Source: Bordetella genomosp. 9 (GTDB lineage Bacteria > Pseudomonadota > Gammaproteobacteria > Burkholderiales > Burkholderiaceae_B). Taken from it: DNA of 64,000 bases. Both the position numbers and the translations under genes were made by a program. Of the stretch, positions 1 through 9,274 are shown one piece after another. The stretch covers positions 496,001-560,000 of the forward strand of contig NZ_NEVJ01000001.1 in NCBI RefSeq assembly GCF_002261425.1. The letters are read 5' to 3'. Position 1 is the stretch's first letter. Each line of letters opens with the position of its first letter. The notes under the pieces are model-generated. The model did not search any database, was not told the DNA's origin, and saw nothing but the letters and a program-made list of their open reading frames with translations.

Positions 1-199
1 GGAGACGCCCTATGTCTTCAACATCGTGCAGGATCCCAAGGAAGAGAGCGACGTCAACACGACGCAGGGCTGGGTGCGCGGGCCCATACGCCGGATGATC
101 CTGGCGTTCCAGCAGTCGCTGTCCGCCAATCCGCCGATTCCGCCGGGCGCACCCGACGATTTCGTGCCGCCACCCTTGCGTGGCAAGGGCCGCGGCTGA
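1..199 (+). CDS. Sulfatase-family protein, C-terminal fragment
   Basis: The window opens inside a reading frame (first full codon at base 2) that runs for 65 codons to a TGA at 197-199. The visible tail contains YVFNIVQDPKEESDV, which resembles the 'NL..DP.E..N' segment found near the C-terminus of arylsulfatase-type enzymes, followed by a proline-rich end. The catalytic Cys/Ser motif and metal ligands would lie upstream, outside the window. Family assignment rests on this short segment only. The next gene converges on it from the other strand. Confidence 0.5.
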   Translation, partial: ETPYVFNIVQDPKEESDVNTTQGWVRGPIRRMILAFQQSLSANPPIPPGAPDDFVPPPLRGKGRG

Positions 200-262
200 C
201 CATGCCGCCGGCGCCCGGACGCGTGTCGACGTCGCCGCGACGCCGGCCCCCACGCGCTATGC

Positions 263-1459
263 CTACGCGACCTGCCGCATCGCCAGCCGGCGCCGCGTCG
301 CCAGGGCCATCATGGCGATGACCAGCGGCGGGAAGGCGATCCAGCACACCATGTCCCAGCCGTAGTTCGCCAGCACGCCACCCGACGAGAACGAGCCCAG
401 GACCATGGTGCCGAACACCAGGAAGTCATTGAAGGCCTGGACCTTGTTGCGCTCTTCCGGACGATGGCATTCCAGCACCAGCGCGGAAGCGCCCACGAAG
501 CCGAAGTTCCAGCCCAGCCCGAGCAGGATCAGCGAGGTCCAGAAATGGCCCACCGTCAGCCCCGCCAGCCCGGCCACGGCGGCCGCGCCCGTCAGGATCA
601 ATCCGGCCATGACCACGCGGCCGGCGCCGAAGCGACCGATCAGCCGGCCCGTGAAAAAGCTGGGGCCGTACATGGCGATCACGTGCCACTGCAAGCCCAG
701 GTTGGAGGCCTCCTGCGGCAGGCCGCATAGCCGCATGGCCAGCGGCGCGGAGGTCATCAGGAAATTCATCAGGGTATAGCTGATGACGCCGCAGACGACC
801 GCGACGATGAAGGCAGGCTGGCGGACGATCTGCCCCAGGGGCCGGCCGGCGGCGTTTTCCGCGGCGCTGGGAATCGGCAGCTTGACGCCCATCAGGATGG
901 CCGCGCTGAGCAGCGCCACGGCGGCCTGGGCAAGATAGGTCGCCGCGAACATGTGGGGCGGCCAGACGTACATGGTGTAGGTCACCAGCTGCGGTCCCAG
1001 CACGCCGGCCACGACCCCGGCGGCCATGACGGTGGACAGCGCTCGCGCGCGCTGCGGCGCCGGCACGCATTCGGCGGCGGCGAAGCGGAAGGTCAGCACC
1101 ACCGCCGCGTACGCGCCGCCGAACAGCATGGCGAAGCAGAAGAGCCAGAAACTGCCGAGCATGATGGCCAGGGCGCTGAGCAAGCCGACCAGCACGCCGC
1201 ATCCCGTGCCGGCCTGGAATGCCGCGCGCCGCCCGTAGCGCTGGGCGATCGCGCCCGCCGGCAGCGTGGACAGCGCCATGCCGACGACGAAGATGGAAAT
1301 CGGCATGGTGGCCAGCGATTTCTCTGGCGCGAGCGTGTTGCCGATGATCGCGGCCGTCGCATAGACGACGGTGGTATTGGCGCCGGCCAGCGCCTGCGCG
1401 ACGGCGAGCCGCGCCAGATTGCCTTGGAATAATGTGCTGCCCACAGCGATAGTCCCCAC
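263..1459 (-). CDS. MFS transporter
   Basis: A 398-residue hydrophobic protein with about 12 predicted membrane segments, the usual length for the major facilitator superfamily. The loop after the second helix reads AQRYGRRAAF, a motif A-like G-x-x-x-(D)-R-x-G-R-R element. It probably moves a small organic solute or drug by proton coupling; the substrate cannot be told. The start used here is a GTG with no convincing ribosome binding site, so a nearby internal start is possible. It lies 45 bases downstream of the outer membrane factor gene on the same strand and could be co-transcribed with the export operon. Confidence 0.75.
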   Translation of the reverse strand: MGTIAVGSTLFQGNLARLAVAQALAGANTTVVYATAAIIGNTLAPEKSLATMPISIFVVGMALSTLPAGAIAQRYGRRAAFQAGTGCGVLVGLLSALAIMLGSFWLFCFAMLFGGAYAAVVLTFRFAAAECVPAPQRARALSTVMAAGVVAGVLGPQLVTYTMYVWPPHMFAATYLAQAAVALLSAAILMGVKLPIPSAAENAAGRPLGQIVRQPAFIVAVVCGVISYTLMNFLMTSAPLAMRLCGLPQEASNLGLQWHVIAMYGPSFFTGRLIGRFGAGRVVMAGLILTGAAAVAGLAGLTVGHFWTSLILLGLGWNFGFVGASALVLECHRPEERNKVQAFNDFLVFGTMVLGSFSSGGVLANYGWDMVCWIAFPPLVIAMMALATRRRLAMRQVA

Positions 1460-1504
1460 CTTGGCTTCAGGCGGGACGATACCTTATTTCTGTTTCTTAT
1501 ATGG

Positions 1505-3175
1505 TTATGACCCTGATCGATTTGGGGCCGCTGCCGCGTCGCTGGCGGTGGTCCCGGCCGTGTCCACATCGCCGCCGCCGACGGACTTGTACACCGCGAT
1601 CAGGCGCATGAAGAGCTGGTGATTGCTATCGGACAGGTCGCGCCGCGACTGTATCCACGTGCGTTCGGCATCCAGTTCGACCAGGAAGTCGGTCAGGCCG
1701 CGGGCGTAGCGCGCACGCGCCAGGTCATAGGCTTCGCGGCTGGCGGCTTCCTTGGCGCGCAGGCTGGCGTTGCGGCCGCGTTCAGCGTCGTAGCCCGTCA
1801 AGGCGTCGTCGATCTCGCGCCATGCCTTCAGGACGGTCTGCTGGTAGTCGACGGCGGCTTCCTGCTGGGCCAGCTGGCGCAGCACCACGGTGGCGCGGCG
1901 GCGTCCCTGGTCGAAGATCGGCAGCGACAGCGACGGGCCGATGCTCCAGGCCCGCGTGCCCCATTCGCCGAAGCGGCTGCCTTCATAGGACTCATAGCCA
2001 AAGCTCGCGCCCAGGGTGATGCGCGGATAGAGATCGGCCACGGCGACGCCGATGTCCGCGGTAGCGCCATGCAGCCGGGCTTCGGCGGCGCGTATGTCGG
2101 GGCGTCGCAGGGCGACCTGGGAGGGCAGGCCCAGCGACAGGTCGGGCAGGCGCGCGGGCAGGGCCGCCAGCGGCGTGGCGGGCCGGGCAGCCAGGGTCTG
2201 GGTCAGTTCGCCGGGGCGCGCGTCCACCAGCAGGCCGATCTGGTTCATCAAGGAGGCTGCCTGCGCGTTCAACGGCGGCATGCGCGCCTCCAGGTCGGCC
2301 AGCAGGCCGCGCTGGCGGCTGACGTCCAGTTCGTCGATCAGGCCGCCGCGTGCGCGCGCCTGCAGCAGCGACAGGCTGTCGCGGGCGGCCGCCACGTCCT
2401 GGTTCAACAGATCGAGCTGCTGCTGCGTCAGCCGCAGTTCGAAGTAGTCGCGCGCCAGTTCGCTGGCCACGGCCAGGCGCACGTCATCCAGCAGCGCGGC
2501 CGCGTTGTTCACGTCGGCATCGGCCGACTCGATGGAGCGTCCCACGCGGCCCCACAGATCCAGTTCCCAGGATGCGTCGAAGCCACCCTGGTAAAGGGTG
2601 AAGGGCGAACTCAGCATGGATACCAGCTCTTCGCGGTTGGCGGGCGCGACGGCGTTGGCCAGCCGCGTGCCGGCGGAATACTCGCTCTGGCGCTGGCGCG
2701 TGACGGCGCCGGTGGCGTCCAGGGTGGGCCCGCGCTGCGCGGCGACGGTCACCCGCCGCATGCGGCTCTGCGCGAAGCGCAGGGCGGCGGTGCGCAGGTC
2801 GGGGCTGGCTTGCGCGGCACGGGCTTGGAGCGCGTCCAGCGTCGCGTCGTCGAAAAGCGTCCACCACTGCGCGGGCACGGGCGCGGTACTGGGCGTTGCA
2901 GCCGGTGAGGCGCCCGGCGTTGCACCCGGCGTTGCAGCCGGCGTTGAACCCGGCACGGCGGCGGTCGATGGCGCGGTGCCCATGTCGGCGGAGCGCTGTC
3001 CGCTGCGCCAGTCCTGCCAGGACGCGGGCGCCGCGGCGGTCGGCGGCGAGTAATCGGGCCCGACCGCGCAGCCCGCCAGCAGGGCGGCGGTGCAGGCGGA
3101 TGCAAGCAGCAGACGCATCGGAGACGAGGGCATTGGAGATAAGGTGGAATAGGCGGGCATGGCGCGGCTCTTCAT
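1505..3175 (-). CDS. NodT-type efflux outer membrane lipoprotein
   Basis: A TolC-like outer membrane factor of the RND/MFP lipoprotein type (OprM/NodT/CusC). The signal peptide MRLLLASACTAALLAGC ends in a lipobox, so the mature protein should be lipidated on that Cys, and GPDYSPP follows as is typical of the family. The two OEP repeats cover the rest, including the helical barrel segments (for example RRPDIRAAEARLHGATADIG). The start at 3175 overlaps the stop of the preceding permease as ATGA; later in-frame ATGs at 3160, 3133 and 3118 are also possible. A Pro/Ala/Thr-rich insert about 20-25 residues long follows the lipidation region. The gene closes an ABC export operon and probably provides its outer membrane channel. 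Confidence 0.88.
   Translation of the reverse strand: MKSRAMPAYSTLSPMPSSPMRLLLASACTAALLAGCAVGPDYSPPTAAAPASWQDWRSGQRSADMGTAPSTAAVPGSTPAATPGATPGASPAATPSTAPVPAQWWTLFDDATLDALQARAAQASPDLRTAALRFAQSRMRRVTVAAQRGPTLDATGAVTRQRQSEYSAGTRLANAVAPANREELVSMLSSPFTLYQGGFDASWELDLWGRVGRSIESADADVNNAAALLDDVRLAVASELARDYFELRLTQQQLDLLNQDVAAARDSLSLLQARARGGLIDELDVSRQRGLLADLEARMPPLNAQAASLMNQIGLLVDARPGELTQTLAARPATPLAALPARLPDLSLGLPSQVALRRPDIRAAEARLHGATADIGVAVADLYPRITLGASFGYESYEGSRFGEWGTRAWSIGPSLSLPIFDQGRRRATVVLRQLAQQEAAVDYQQTVLKAWREIDDALTGYDAERGRNASLRAKEAASREAYDLARARYARGLTDFLVELDAERTWIQSRRDLSDSNHQLFMRLIAVYKSVGGGDVDTAGTTASDAAAAPNRSGS
2895..2954 (-). repeat. Five tandem 12-bp units inside the outer membrane factor gene
   Basis: On the + strand the units read GTTGCAGCCGGT, GAGGCGCCCGGC, GTTGCACCCGGC, GTTGCAGCCGGC and GTTGAACCCGGC. 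They encode a degenerate four-residue Ala/Thr/Pro/Gly repeat in the lipoprotein's N-terminal linker. Unit length is a multiple of three, so copy changes would alter linker length without shifting the frame. Confidence 0.8.
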
Positions 3176-4290
3176 GCAAGGCGGTGGCGGAACAGCCAGG
3201 CCGCCAGCGGCAAGGTAACGGCGGAGATGCCGACGAAAGGCACCAGATCGTGCCAGACGTCGGCCAGGCCGGCGCCCTCCAGGTACACGCTGCGCACCAG
3301 ATCCACCGCGAAGCGCAGGGGGTTGGCGTACGTGGCGATCTGGAGCGCTTCCGGCATGTTGCGCACCGGCGTGGTCAGCCCGGACAACAACACCAGCGGC
3401 ATCAACAGGACGAAGTTGTAGAGCATGGCCTGCTGCATCGTCGTGGACACCGCCGAGATCGACAGGCCGACGCCGACGATGGCGATCGTGAACATCAAGG
3501 TGCCGCCGAGCAGCACGGCCAGGCTGCCCGCCATCGGAATGTGGAACCAGAACAGCGCGATCGCCAGCACGATGGACGACTGCAGCACGCCGATGGCGAT
3601 GGACGGCAGCGCCTTGCCGAACATGATGGTGATGGGGCGGTAGGGCGTGACCAGCAACTGGTCGAACGTGCCCTGTTCCCGCTCGCGGGCCACCGACAGC
3701 GCGGCCAGGGTCATCGTCTGCAGCATGCTCAGCGAGGCGATCAGCCCCGGCATGATGCTCCAGCGGGTTTCCAGGTTGGGGTTGTACCAGGCCCGCATGT
3801 CCACATCGACCGGCGGGGGCGCGGCACCCGGCCGGCTGGCGTTGTAGGCGGTGACGATATCGCGGATCTGGCCGGCCGCCGTGCCCGCCGTGGTCGAGTT
3901 GCGGCCATCCAGGATGACCTGCAGGGGCGCCTGGCCGCCGGCGGCCAGCGTGCGTTCGAAGTCGTCGCCGAAATGCAGCACCAGCAATGCCTTGCCGGCG
4001 TCGATCACTGGCGCGATCTCTTCCGCCGAACGCAAGGTCGCGACGCGCTCGAAGACGCCCGTGCCGTCCAGCCGCGCCAGCAGTTCCGTCGAGGCCTGCC
4101 CGCGCGACTGGTCCAGCACGGCATAGGGAACGTGGGTCAGGTCGAAGGTGGCGGCGTAGCCGAACAGCAGGCTTTGCAGGATCACCGGCACGATCAGGAC
4201 CACCCGGCTGGCGGGGTCCTTGAGGATCGCCAGGAATTCCTTCAGGCACAGATTGCCCAGCGGACGAAGATAAGCGATCAAGGCATTCAT
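3172..4290 (-). CDS. ybhR: ABC-2 type permease (YbhR-like)
   Basis: A 372-residue ABC-2 family membrane subunit: one N-terminal helix (RVVLIVPVILQSLLFGYAATF), a large periplasmic domain (about residues 45-170), then five helices, with the family motif REREQGTFDQLLVTP around residue 210. It should pair with the neighbouring permease (4322-5479) and the double ATPase as an exporter. In E. coli the equivalent gene is last in ybhGFSR, and the order here is the same. Its stop overlaps the next gene's candidate start as ATGA. Substrate unknown; the E. coli system has been linked to drug or cation export. Confidence 0.87.
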   Translation of the reverse strand: MNALIAYLRPLGNLCLKEFLAILKDPASRVVLIVPVILQSLLFGYAATFDLTHVPYAVLDQSRGQASTELLARLDGTGVFERVATLRSAEEIAPVIDAGKALLVLHFGDDFERTLAAGGQAPLQVILDGRNSTTAGTAAGQIRDIVTAYNASRPGAAPPPVDVDMRAWYNPNLETRWSIMPGLIASLSMLQTMTLAALSVAREREQGTFDQLLVTPYRPITIMFGKALPSIAIGVLQSSIVLAIALFWFHIPMAGSLAVLLGGTLMFTIAIVGVGLSISAVSTTMQQAMLYNFVLLMPLVLLSGLTTPVRNMPEALQIATYANPLRFAVDLVRSVYLEGAGLADVWHDLVPFVGISAVTLPLAAWLFRHRLA

Positions 4291-4321
4291 GATGTCGGCC
4301 TGTTTGTTTCGCGTGTCTGTT

Positions 4322-5479
4322 TCATCGGTCCAGCGTCTTGCGCGTCAGGTGGCCCACCCATATCAGCAGCGCCGCCGCATAGGCGGCCAGGATGGCGCAG
4401 TCCTTCAGGATCAGCGGCCAGTAATCGCCCGCCAGGAACACCGTCTTGACCAGCTCCATGAAATACGTGGCCGGCAGCGCATGGCCGACGATGTTCACGA
4501 TGGCGGGCACGTTGCGCAGGTCGAAGACGAAGCCCGACAGCATCGTTGCCGGCATGAAGCTGGCCAGGATGGCGATCTGGCTGGCCAGGAACTGGTTGCG
4601 GGTGACGGCCGAGATCAGCAGCCCGATGCCCAGCGACACCAGCATGTAGAGCGTCGATCCCGCCAGCAGCGCGCCCATGGAGCCTTGCAGCGGCACCTGG
4701 AACAGGAACAGCGCCGCCACCAGGCACAGGGCCAGCCCGGCCATGCCGACGCAGAAATAGGGAATGATCTTGGCAAGCAGCACTTCCACCGGACGCACCG
4801 GCGTGACGAACAGCGCTTCCAGCGTGCCGCGCTCCCACTCGCGCGCCATGACCAGCGCGGTCAGGAAGGTGCCGATCAGCGTCATGATCAGCACGACCAG
4901 GCCCGGGACCAGATACCACGTGCTGTCGTTGGCGGCGTTGAACCACATGCGATCCACCACCGTGACGCTGCCGTTGCCCGACATGGACAGGCTTGCGCCG
5001 CGGTCCGCCTGCTTCTGCAGCCAGATGGCGACGGCGCCCTGCAGGTAGCCGCCCACCACCAGCGCGCGCGTGGGATCGCTGCCCGATACCAGCGTCTGCA
5101 CGGTGGCGTTGCCGGCGGCGTAGCGGCGCGCGAAATCGCTGGGGATGCGCAGGATGGCATCGGTTTCGTCGGCGGCCAGGGCGCGTTCGGCGTCATGCCA
5201 TGAACCTGCGGGCAGGCGGGACAGGTAAGGCGACAGCGCGATGCTGGCAGCCAGGTCGTGCGCCTGCGGCGACGCGTCTTCCATCACGATCATGACGCGG
5301 GCGTGCTTCACGTCCAGCGACAGGCCATAGCCGAAGATCAGGATCAGGATGATGGGCAGCACCAGGCCGATCAGCATATTGGCGCGGTCGCGGAACAGCT
5401 GGCGCACCTCCTTACGCGTCAGCGACACCAGGCGGCGCCAGAATCCGCTGCCCGCGCGCGTGGCTGGGGCGCCGTTCAT
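4322..5479 (-). CDS. ybhS: ABC-2 type permease (YbhS-like)
   Basis: A 385-residue ABC-2 permease with the same architecture as its neighbour: an N-terminal helix (LIGLVLPIILILIFGYGLSL), a periplasmic domain and a C-terminal bundle containing REWERGTLEALFVTPVRP. The cytoplasmic N-terminus (TRKEVRQLFRDRANM) is typical of this family. Its ATG overlaps the ATPase stop as ATGA, so translation is probably coupled, and a 31-base gap separates it from the second permease. Two distinct permeases suggest a heterodimeric pore. Confidence 0.87.
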   Translation of the reverse strand: MNGAPATRAGSGFWRRLVSLTRKEVRQLFRDRANMLIGLVLPIILILIFGYGLSLDVKHARVMIVMEDASPQAHDLAASIALSPYLSRLPAGSWHDAERALAADETDAILRIPSDFARRYAAGNATVQTLVSGSDPTRALVVGGYLQGAVAIWLQKQADRGASLSMSGNGSVTVVDRMWFNAANDSTWYLVPGLVVLIMTLIGTFLTALVMAREWERGTLEALFVTPVRPVEVLLAKIIPYFCVGMAGLALCLVAALFLFQVPLQGSMGALLAGSTLYMLVSLGIGLLISAVTRNQFLASQIAILASFMPATMLSGFVFDLRNVPAIVNIVGHALPATYFMELVKTVFLAGDYWPLILKDCAILAAYAAALLIWVGHLTRKTLDR

Positions 5480-7353
5480 GGGCGTGCCTCCGCCGGTCGA
5501 TCGCCCGGCGTCCCGCCCGGGCCGGTATGGCCGGCACCTTCCGCATGCATCGCGGCGCTGCCAGGCCTTGCCGTCGACGCGCCATTGCGCCCACGTTCGA
5601 CGATGCCGATGAAGGCGTCTTCCATGGTCATCGTGTGTTCCGCCGTCGCGCCCGCCTGGGCGCGGACCTCGTCGGGCGTGCCCAGCGCCAGCAGCTTGCC
5701 GGCATCCTGGATCACGATACGGTCGCAGTATTCGGCTTCTTCCATGAAGTGCGTGGTGATGACGATCGTCGTGCCCGTCTGCGCCAGCGCGGTGATGCGG
5801 CGCCAGAACGCGCGGCGCGCCAGCGGATCGGCGCCGCTGGTCGGTTCGTCCAGGAACAGGATGTCGGGCTCATGCAGCAGGCCGACCGCCATGGCGAGCC
5901 GCTGCTTGATGCCGCCGGGCAGTTGTCCGGCGGGTTGGTCCAGATGTTGGCGCAAGGCGAACTGTTCCGTGACCGCGGCGATGCGTTCGCGCAGATGCGC
6001 GCCATGCAGGCCATAGGCGCCGCCGAAAAAACGCAGGTTTTCGGCGGCGGACAGGTCGCCGTACAGCGCGAAGGCCTGCGATACGTAGCCGATGCGCGAT
6101 CGCGCCTGCGCACGCGCCGTGCGCAGGTCCATGCCGGCCACGCGCGCCGTGCCGCCGCTGGCCGGCAACAGGCCGCACAGCATGCGGAAGGTCGTGGTCT
6201 TGCCCGCGCCGTTCGGGCCGAGCAGGCCGAAGATCTCGCCGCGCGCGACGTTGAACGTGGTGCGGTCCACCGCGGTGAAATCGCCGAATTTGCGGATCAG
6301 GTCACGGACTTCGATCGCGGGCTCGCCGCCCCGCGCCGGGGTTTCCCGGGCTCCCGCCGGGCCGTCGGCCGAGGCGGCCGCGCTGGCCATGTCGTCGGCG
6401 TCGCCCGCCTCGTCGACGCGCGCGCGCAGCAGCACCATGAAGCCATCTTCCAACCGGGCTGGCACGGCCCGCGCATCCGCGGCCTCGCCGCCCAGCGCAT
6501 CGATATCGCCGCCGGGGCGCAGGATGAATCGCACCTCTCCACCGCGCGGCACGGCGTCGACCACCTGGTCATGACGGTCCAGCAGCCGTGCCTGGCGCGC
6601 GCGCGGCGCCTCGCCCGGCGGCGCCGGCACGACGTAGCACAAGCCTTCCGCGCGCGCGGCGATGGCGGCGGGCGCGCCGCCCGCGAGCAGGCCGCCCTCG
6701 TGCAGCACATGCACGCAGGCGCAGCGCTCCGCTTCGTCCATGTACGCCGTGGCGACCAGCACGGTCAGGGATTCGTCGCGCACCATCCGGTCGATGATCT
6801 CCCACAGTTCGCGCCGGGACAGCGGGTCGACGCCCACCGTGGGCTCGTCCAGCAGCAGCAGGTCGGGCGAACGCACCAGCGTGCAGGCCAATCCCAGCTT
6901 CTGCTTCATGCCGCCCGACAGCTTGCCGGCCAGGCGCTCCGTGAAGCGCGCCAGGTCCGTCATCTCGAGCAGGCGGGCGTAGCGTTCGCGCCGCGCGTCG
7001 GCCGGCACGCCATGCAGGTCGGCATACAGGTCCAGGTTTTCCTGCACGCTGAGATCCGTGTACAGCCCGAAACGCTGCGGCATATAGCTGATGCGTTCCT
7101 GCACGGCCTGCGGATCGCGGACGACGTCATAGCCCAGCACCCGCAGTTGCCCGGCGTCCGGACGCATGAGGCCGGCGACCAGTCGCAGGAAAGTGGTCTT
7201 GCCCGCCCCGTCCGGGCCGACCAGGGCCGTGACGGTGCCGCGCGCGACGTGCAGCGTGACGCCGTCCAGCGCCTGCACGTGGCGGCGCGCCGTTTTCACG
7301 GCGAAGCGTTTGCCGATGTCCCGCGCGTCGATGGCCAGGCCGTCGCCGTCCAT
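5476..7353 (-). CDS. ybhF: Double-domain ABC exporter ATPase (YbhF-like)
   Basis: A 625-residue protein with two fused nucleotide-binding domains. Domain 1 has Walker A GPDGAGKTT at 46-54, signature LSGGMKQ at 145-151 and Walker B LLLLDE at 165-170. Domain 2 has Walker A GPNGAGKTT at 379-387, an atypical signature LPGGIKQ and Walker B ILFLDEPTSG. The LPGGIKQ departure resembles second domains of other YbhF proteins. An Ala/Asp/Gly-rich linker of about 40 residues joins the halves. It powers the two ABC-2 permeases downstream. Its ATG shares a base with the upstream stop codon (TGATG). Confidence 0.92.
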   Translation of the reverse strand: MDGDGLAIDARDIGKRFAVKTARRHVQALDGVTLHVARGTVTALVGPDGAGKTTFLRLVAGLMRPDAGQLRVLGYDVVRDPQAVQERISYMPQRFGLYTDLSVQENLDLYADLHGVPADARRERYARLLEMTDLARFTERLAGKLSGGMKQKLGLACTLVRSPDLLLLDEPTVGVDPLSRRELWEIIDRMVRDESLTVLVATAYMDEAERCACVHVLHEGGLLAGGAPAAIAARAEGLCYVVPAPPGEAPRARQARLLDRHDQVVDAVPRGGEVRFILRPGGDIDALGGEAADARAVPARLEDGFMVLLRARVDEAGDADDMASAAASADGPAGARETPARGGEPAIEVRDLIRKFGDFTAVDRTTFNVARGEIFGLLGPNGAGKTTTFRMLCGLLPASGGTARVAGMDLRTARAQARSRIGYVSQAFALYGDLSAAENLRFFGGAYGLHGAHLRERIAAVTEQFALRQHLDQPAGQLPGGIKQRLAMAVGLLHEPDILFLDEPTSGADPLARRAFWRRITALAQTGTTIVITTHFMEEAEYCDRIVIQDAGKLLALGTPDEVRAQAGATAEHTMTMEDAFIGIVERGRNGASTARPGSAAMHAEGAGHTGPGGTPGDRPAEARP

Positions 7354-8372
7354 CAGCGCGCAGCTCCCGCCGTGACGGGGTCCAGGGCGATGGCCACGGT
7401 GGCCGGCATGCCCAGGCGCAGGCGATCCTCGGGGTCTTCGACCAGCACGCGGATTTCGTACACCAGGCTGGTGCGCAGGGTTTCGGTCTGCACGTTCTTC
7501 GGCGTGAACTCCGCCACCGATGAGATATAGCCGACCTTGCCGTTCACGGCCTGGCCGGGATAGCTGTCGGTATAGACCTGCGCCGCCATGCCCATCTTCA
7601 CGCGGCCGAGGTCGGTTTCATTGACGTAGGCGCGTATCCATTTGGGATCGTAGATGGCCAGCGTGTAGACCGGCCGTTGGGGGGAGGCCATATCGCCGGG
7701 TTCCAGCAGCCGGGCGCGGACCACCGCGTCGCGCGGCGCTTTCAGTTCGGCCAGGTCCAGGCGGTGTTGCAGCAGATCCGCCTGGGCGCGAGCGGCTTGC
7801 AGGGCGGCTTCGGCCTCGGCGATATCTTCCTTGCGCGGGCCGACCTTGGCCAGGCGCAGACTCTGCTGGCGGTTGTCCAGCTGTGCCTGCGCCACCCGCA
7901 GGCGCGAGGCGGCATTGTCCAGGTCGTCCCGGCTGACGCCGCGGCCCGCGGTGTCGCCGGCCACGCCCTGCAGGCGCTTCAACTGCCGGGCGGCGAGGTC
8001 GGCATCGGCCTGGGCGGCGATCACCTGCGCCTGGGCCTGCTGGACTTCTTCCGGCCTCGACCCGTTGCGCAGGCGCAGCAGCGATTGCTCGCGCATCGCC
8101 ACGTCGGCGCGCGCCTGCGCCAATTCCAGGGCCAGCGTGCGGGTATCCAGCCGCGCCAGCACCTGGCCCGCGCGGACGCGGTCGCCTTCGTCCACCTTCA
8201 TCTCCGCGATGCGGTCGCTGCCATCGAATGCCAGGGCGATCTGGCGGATATCGACGTTGCCGTAGAGCGTCAGGCGATTCGGATCGGAGTGGTTGCGATT
8301 CAACGTCCAGAAGACGGCGGCGGCCGCCGCCAGCAGCACAACGACGACTAGGATGGCTGTTTTTTTCTTCAT
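7353..8372 (-). CDS. ybhG: HlyD-family membrane fusion protein (YbhG-like)
   Basis: A 339-residue periplasmic adaptor anchored by one N-terminal helix (about residues 5-24) after the positive start MKKKTA. A lipoyl half (VDEGDRVRAGQVLARLD), a long coiled-coil hairpin (about 80-210, rich in Ala, Gln and Arg) and a beta-barrel region follow. It should link the inner membrane exporter to the outer membrane lipoprotein encoded at the operon's end. First gene of the operon, divergent from the TetR gene, with a palindrome in the shared promoter region. Confidence 0.9.
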   Translation of the reverse strand: MKKKTAILVVVVLLAAAAAVFWTLNRNHSDPNRLTLYGNVDIRQIALAFDGSDRIAEMKVDEGDRVRAGQVLARLDTRTLALELAQARADVAMREQSLLRLRNGSRPEEVQQAQAQVIAAQADADLAARQLKRLQGVAGDTAGRGVSRDDLDNAASRLRVAQAQLDNRQQSLRLAKVGPRKEDIAEAEAALQAARAQADLLQHRLDLAELKAPRDAVVRARLLEPGDMASPQRPVYTLAIYDPKWIRAYVNETDLGRVKMGMAAQVYTDSYPGQAVNGKVGYISSVAEFTPKNVQTETLRTSLVYEIRVLVEDPEDRLRLGMPATVAIALDPVTAGAAR

Positions 8373-8407
8373 GATCGGTCGGTCGTATCCCCGGCTGGAT
8401 GTCTAAG

Positions 8408-8423
8408 TCAAATTTGGATTTGA
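8408..8423. promoter_or_regulatory. Candidate TetR operator between the exporter operon and its regulator
   Basis: The 71-base divergent gap contains TCAAATTTGGATTTGA, a perfect inverted repeat with six-base arms and a four-base spacer. It is the only strong dyad in the gap. The sequence is seen directly; that the TetR protein binds it and controls both directions is inferred from position. Confidence 0.55.
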
Positions 8424-8443
8424 GATAAACTATACCTACATTT

Positions 8444-9163
8444 TTGCCGCATTGCACAGCGCGCGTATTGCGCTGGGTCATGCTTTCGAGCCTCCCCATG
8501 CCGCCCAGAAGCCCGCCAGCCGCGACGCCGTCGCCCGCGCGTCCACGCGCCGACGGCGAGGTCACTCGCGCGAATATCCTCGAAGCGGCCGGCCAGCTGT
8601 TCGCCGAACGCGGCTACGCCGACACCACCAGCAAGGCCATCTGCGCCCGCGCGAAAACCAACATCGCCGCGGTGAACTACTACTTCGGCAGCCGCGACGG
8701 GCTCTATCTCGCGTTGCTGCGCGAAGTGCACAAGCGCGTGATGAGCATGGATTTCCTGCGCGGCGTGGCCGACAGCGGACTTCCCGTCGAAGACAAACTG
8801 GGCGTATTCCTGGAAGGCCTGGTCAGCGCCATCGTCGACGCAAGCAGTTGGCATACCCGGCTGTGGGCGCGCGAGATCCTGTCGCCTTCGCCCCTGCTGT
8901 CGCAGGTCATCCGCGAAGAAGCCCTGCCCAAGTTCCAGGTGCTGAGCGGCATCGTTGCCGAGATAACCGGCTTGCCGCTCGACACGCCCGAGCTGACCTG
9001 TTGCGTGCTGAGCGTGCTGGCGCCTTGCCTGGTGCTGCTGGTCCTGGCCCCGGGCGTGGAATCGCCGCTGCAGGTGCTGTTCGACTGTCCGGCGGCGGAA
9101 CTGGCCGCGCGGATGAAGGCGCTGGCATTGCAGGGGCTGCGCGGGCCACTCAAGATCGCCTGA
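8444..9163 (+). CDS. TetR-family regulator (CecR/YbiH-like)
   Basis: A TetR repressor of up to 239 residues. The helix-turn-helix lies in ILEAAGQLFAERGYADTTSKAICARAKTNIAAVNYYFGSRDGLY, and the C-terminal half resembles the CecR (YbiH, DUF1956) ligand domain. The first about 30 residues are Pro/Arg-rich and lie outside the fold, so ATGs at 8480 or 8498 are plausible true starts. It is divergent from a ybhGFSR-like operon, the same pairing as E. coli cecR-ybhGFSR, so it probably represses that operon and itself. Confidence 0.85.
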   Translation: MPHCTARVLRWVMLSSLPMPPRSPPAATPSPARPRADGEVTRANILEAAGQLFAERGYADTTSKAICARAKTNIAAVNYYFGSRDGLYLALLREVHKRVMSMDFLRGVADSGLPVEDKLGVFLEGLVSAIVDASSWHTRLWAREILSPSPLLSQVIREEALPKFQVLSGIVAEITGLPLDTPELTCCVLSVLAPCLVLLVLAPGVESPLQVLFDCPAAELAARMKALALQGLRGPLKIA

Positions 9164-9274
9164 GATCGCCTGGGGCCGCCTTGTTGCCAAGGTCGCTTTG
9201 TTACCATTGCCGTTTGTAGAACCCGCCAACACAGGACGTTCGGGGAACGAAGATTTCCCGGCCGCTGAATACCC

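Noticed and set aside
3176..4249. Upstream extension of the outer membrane lipoprotein frame
   Set aside because: The extra sequence is a shadow of the ABC-2 permease and would bury the lipoprotein signal peptide.
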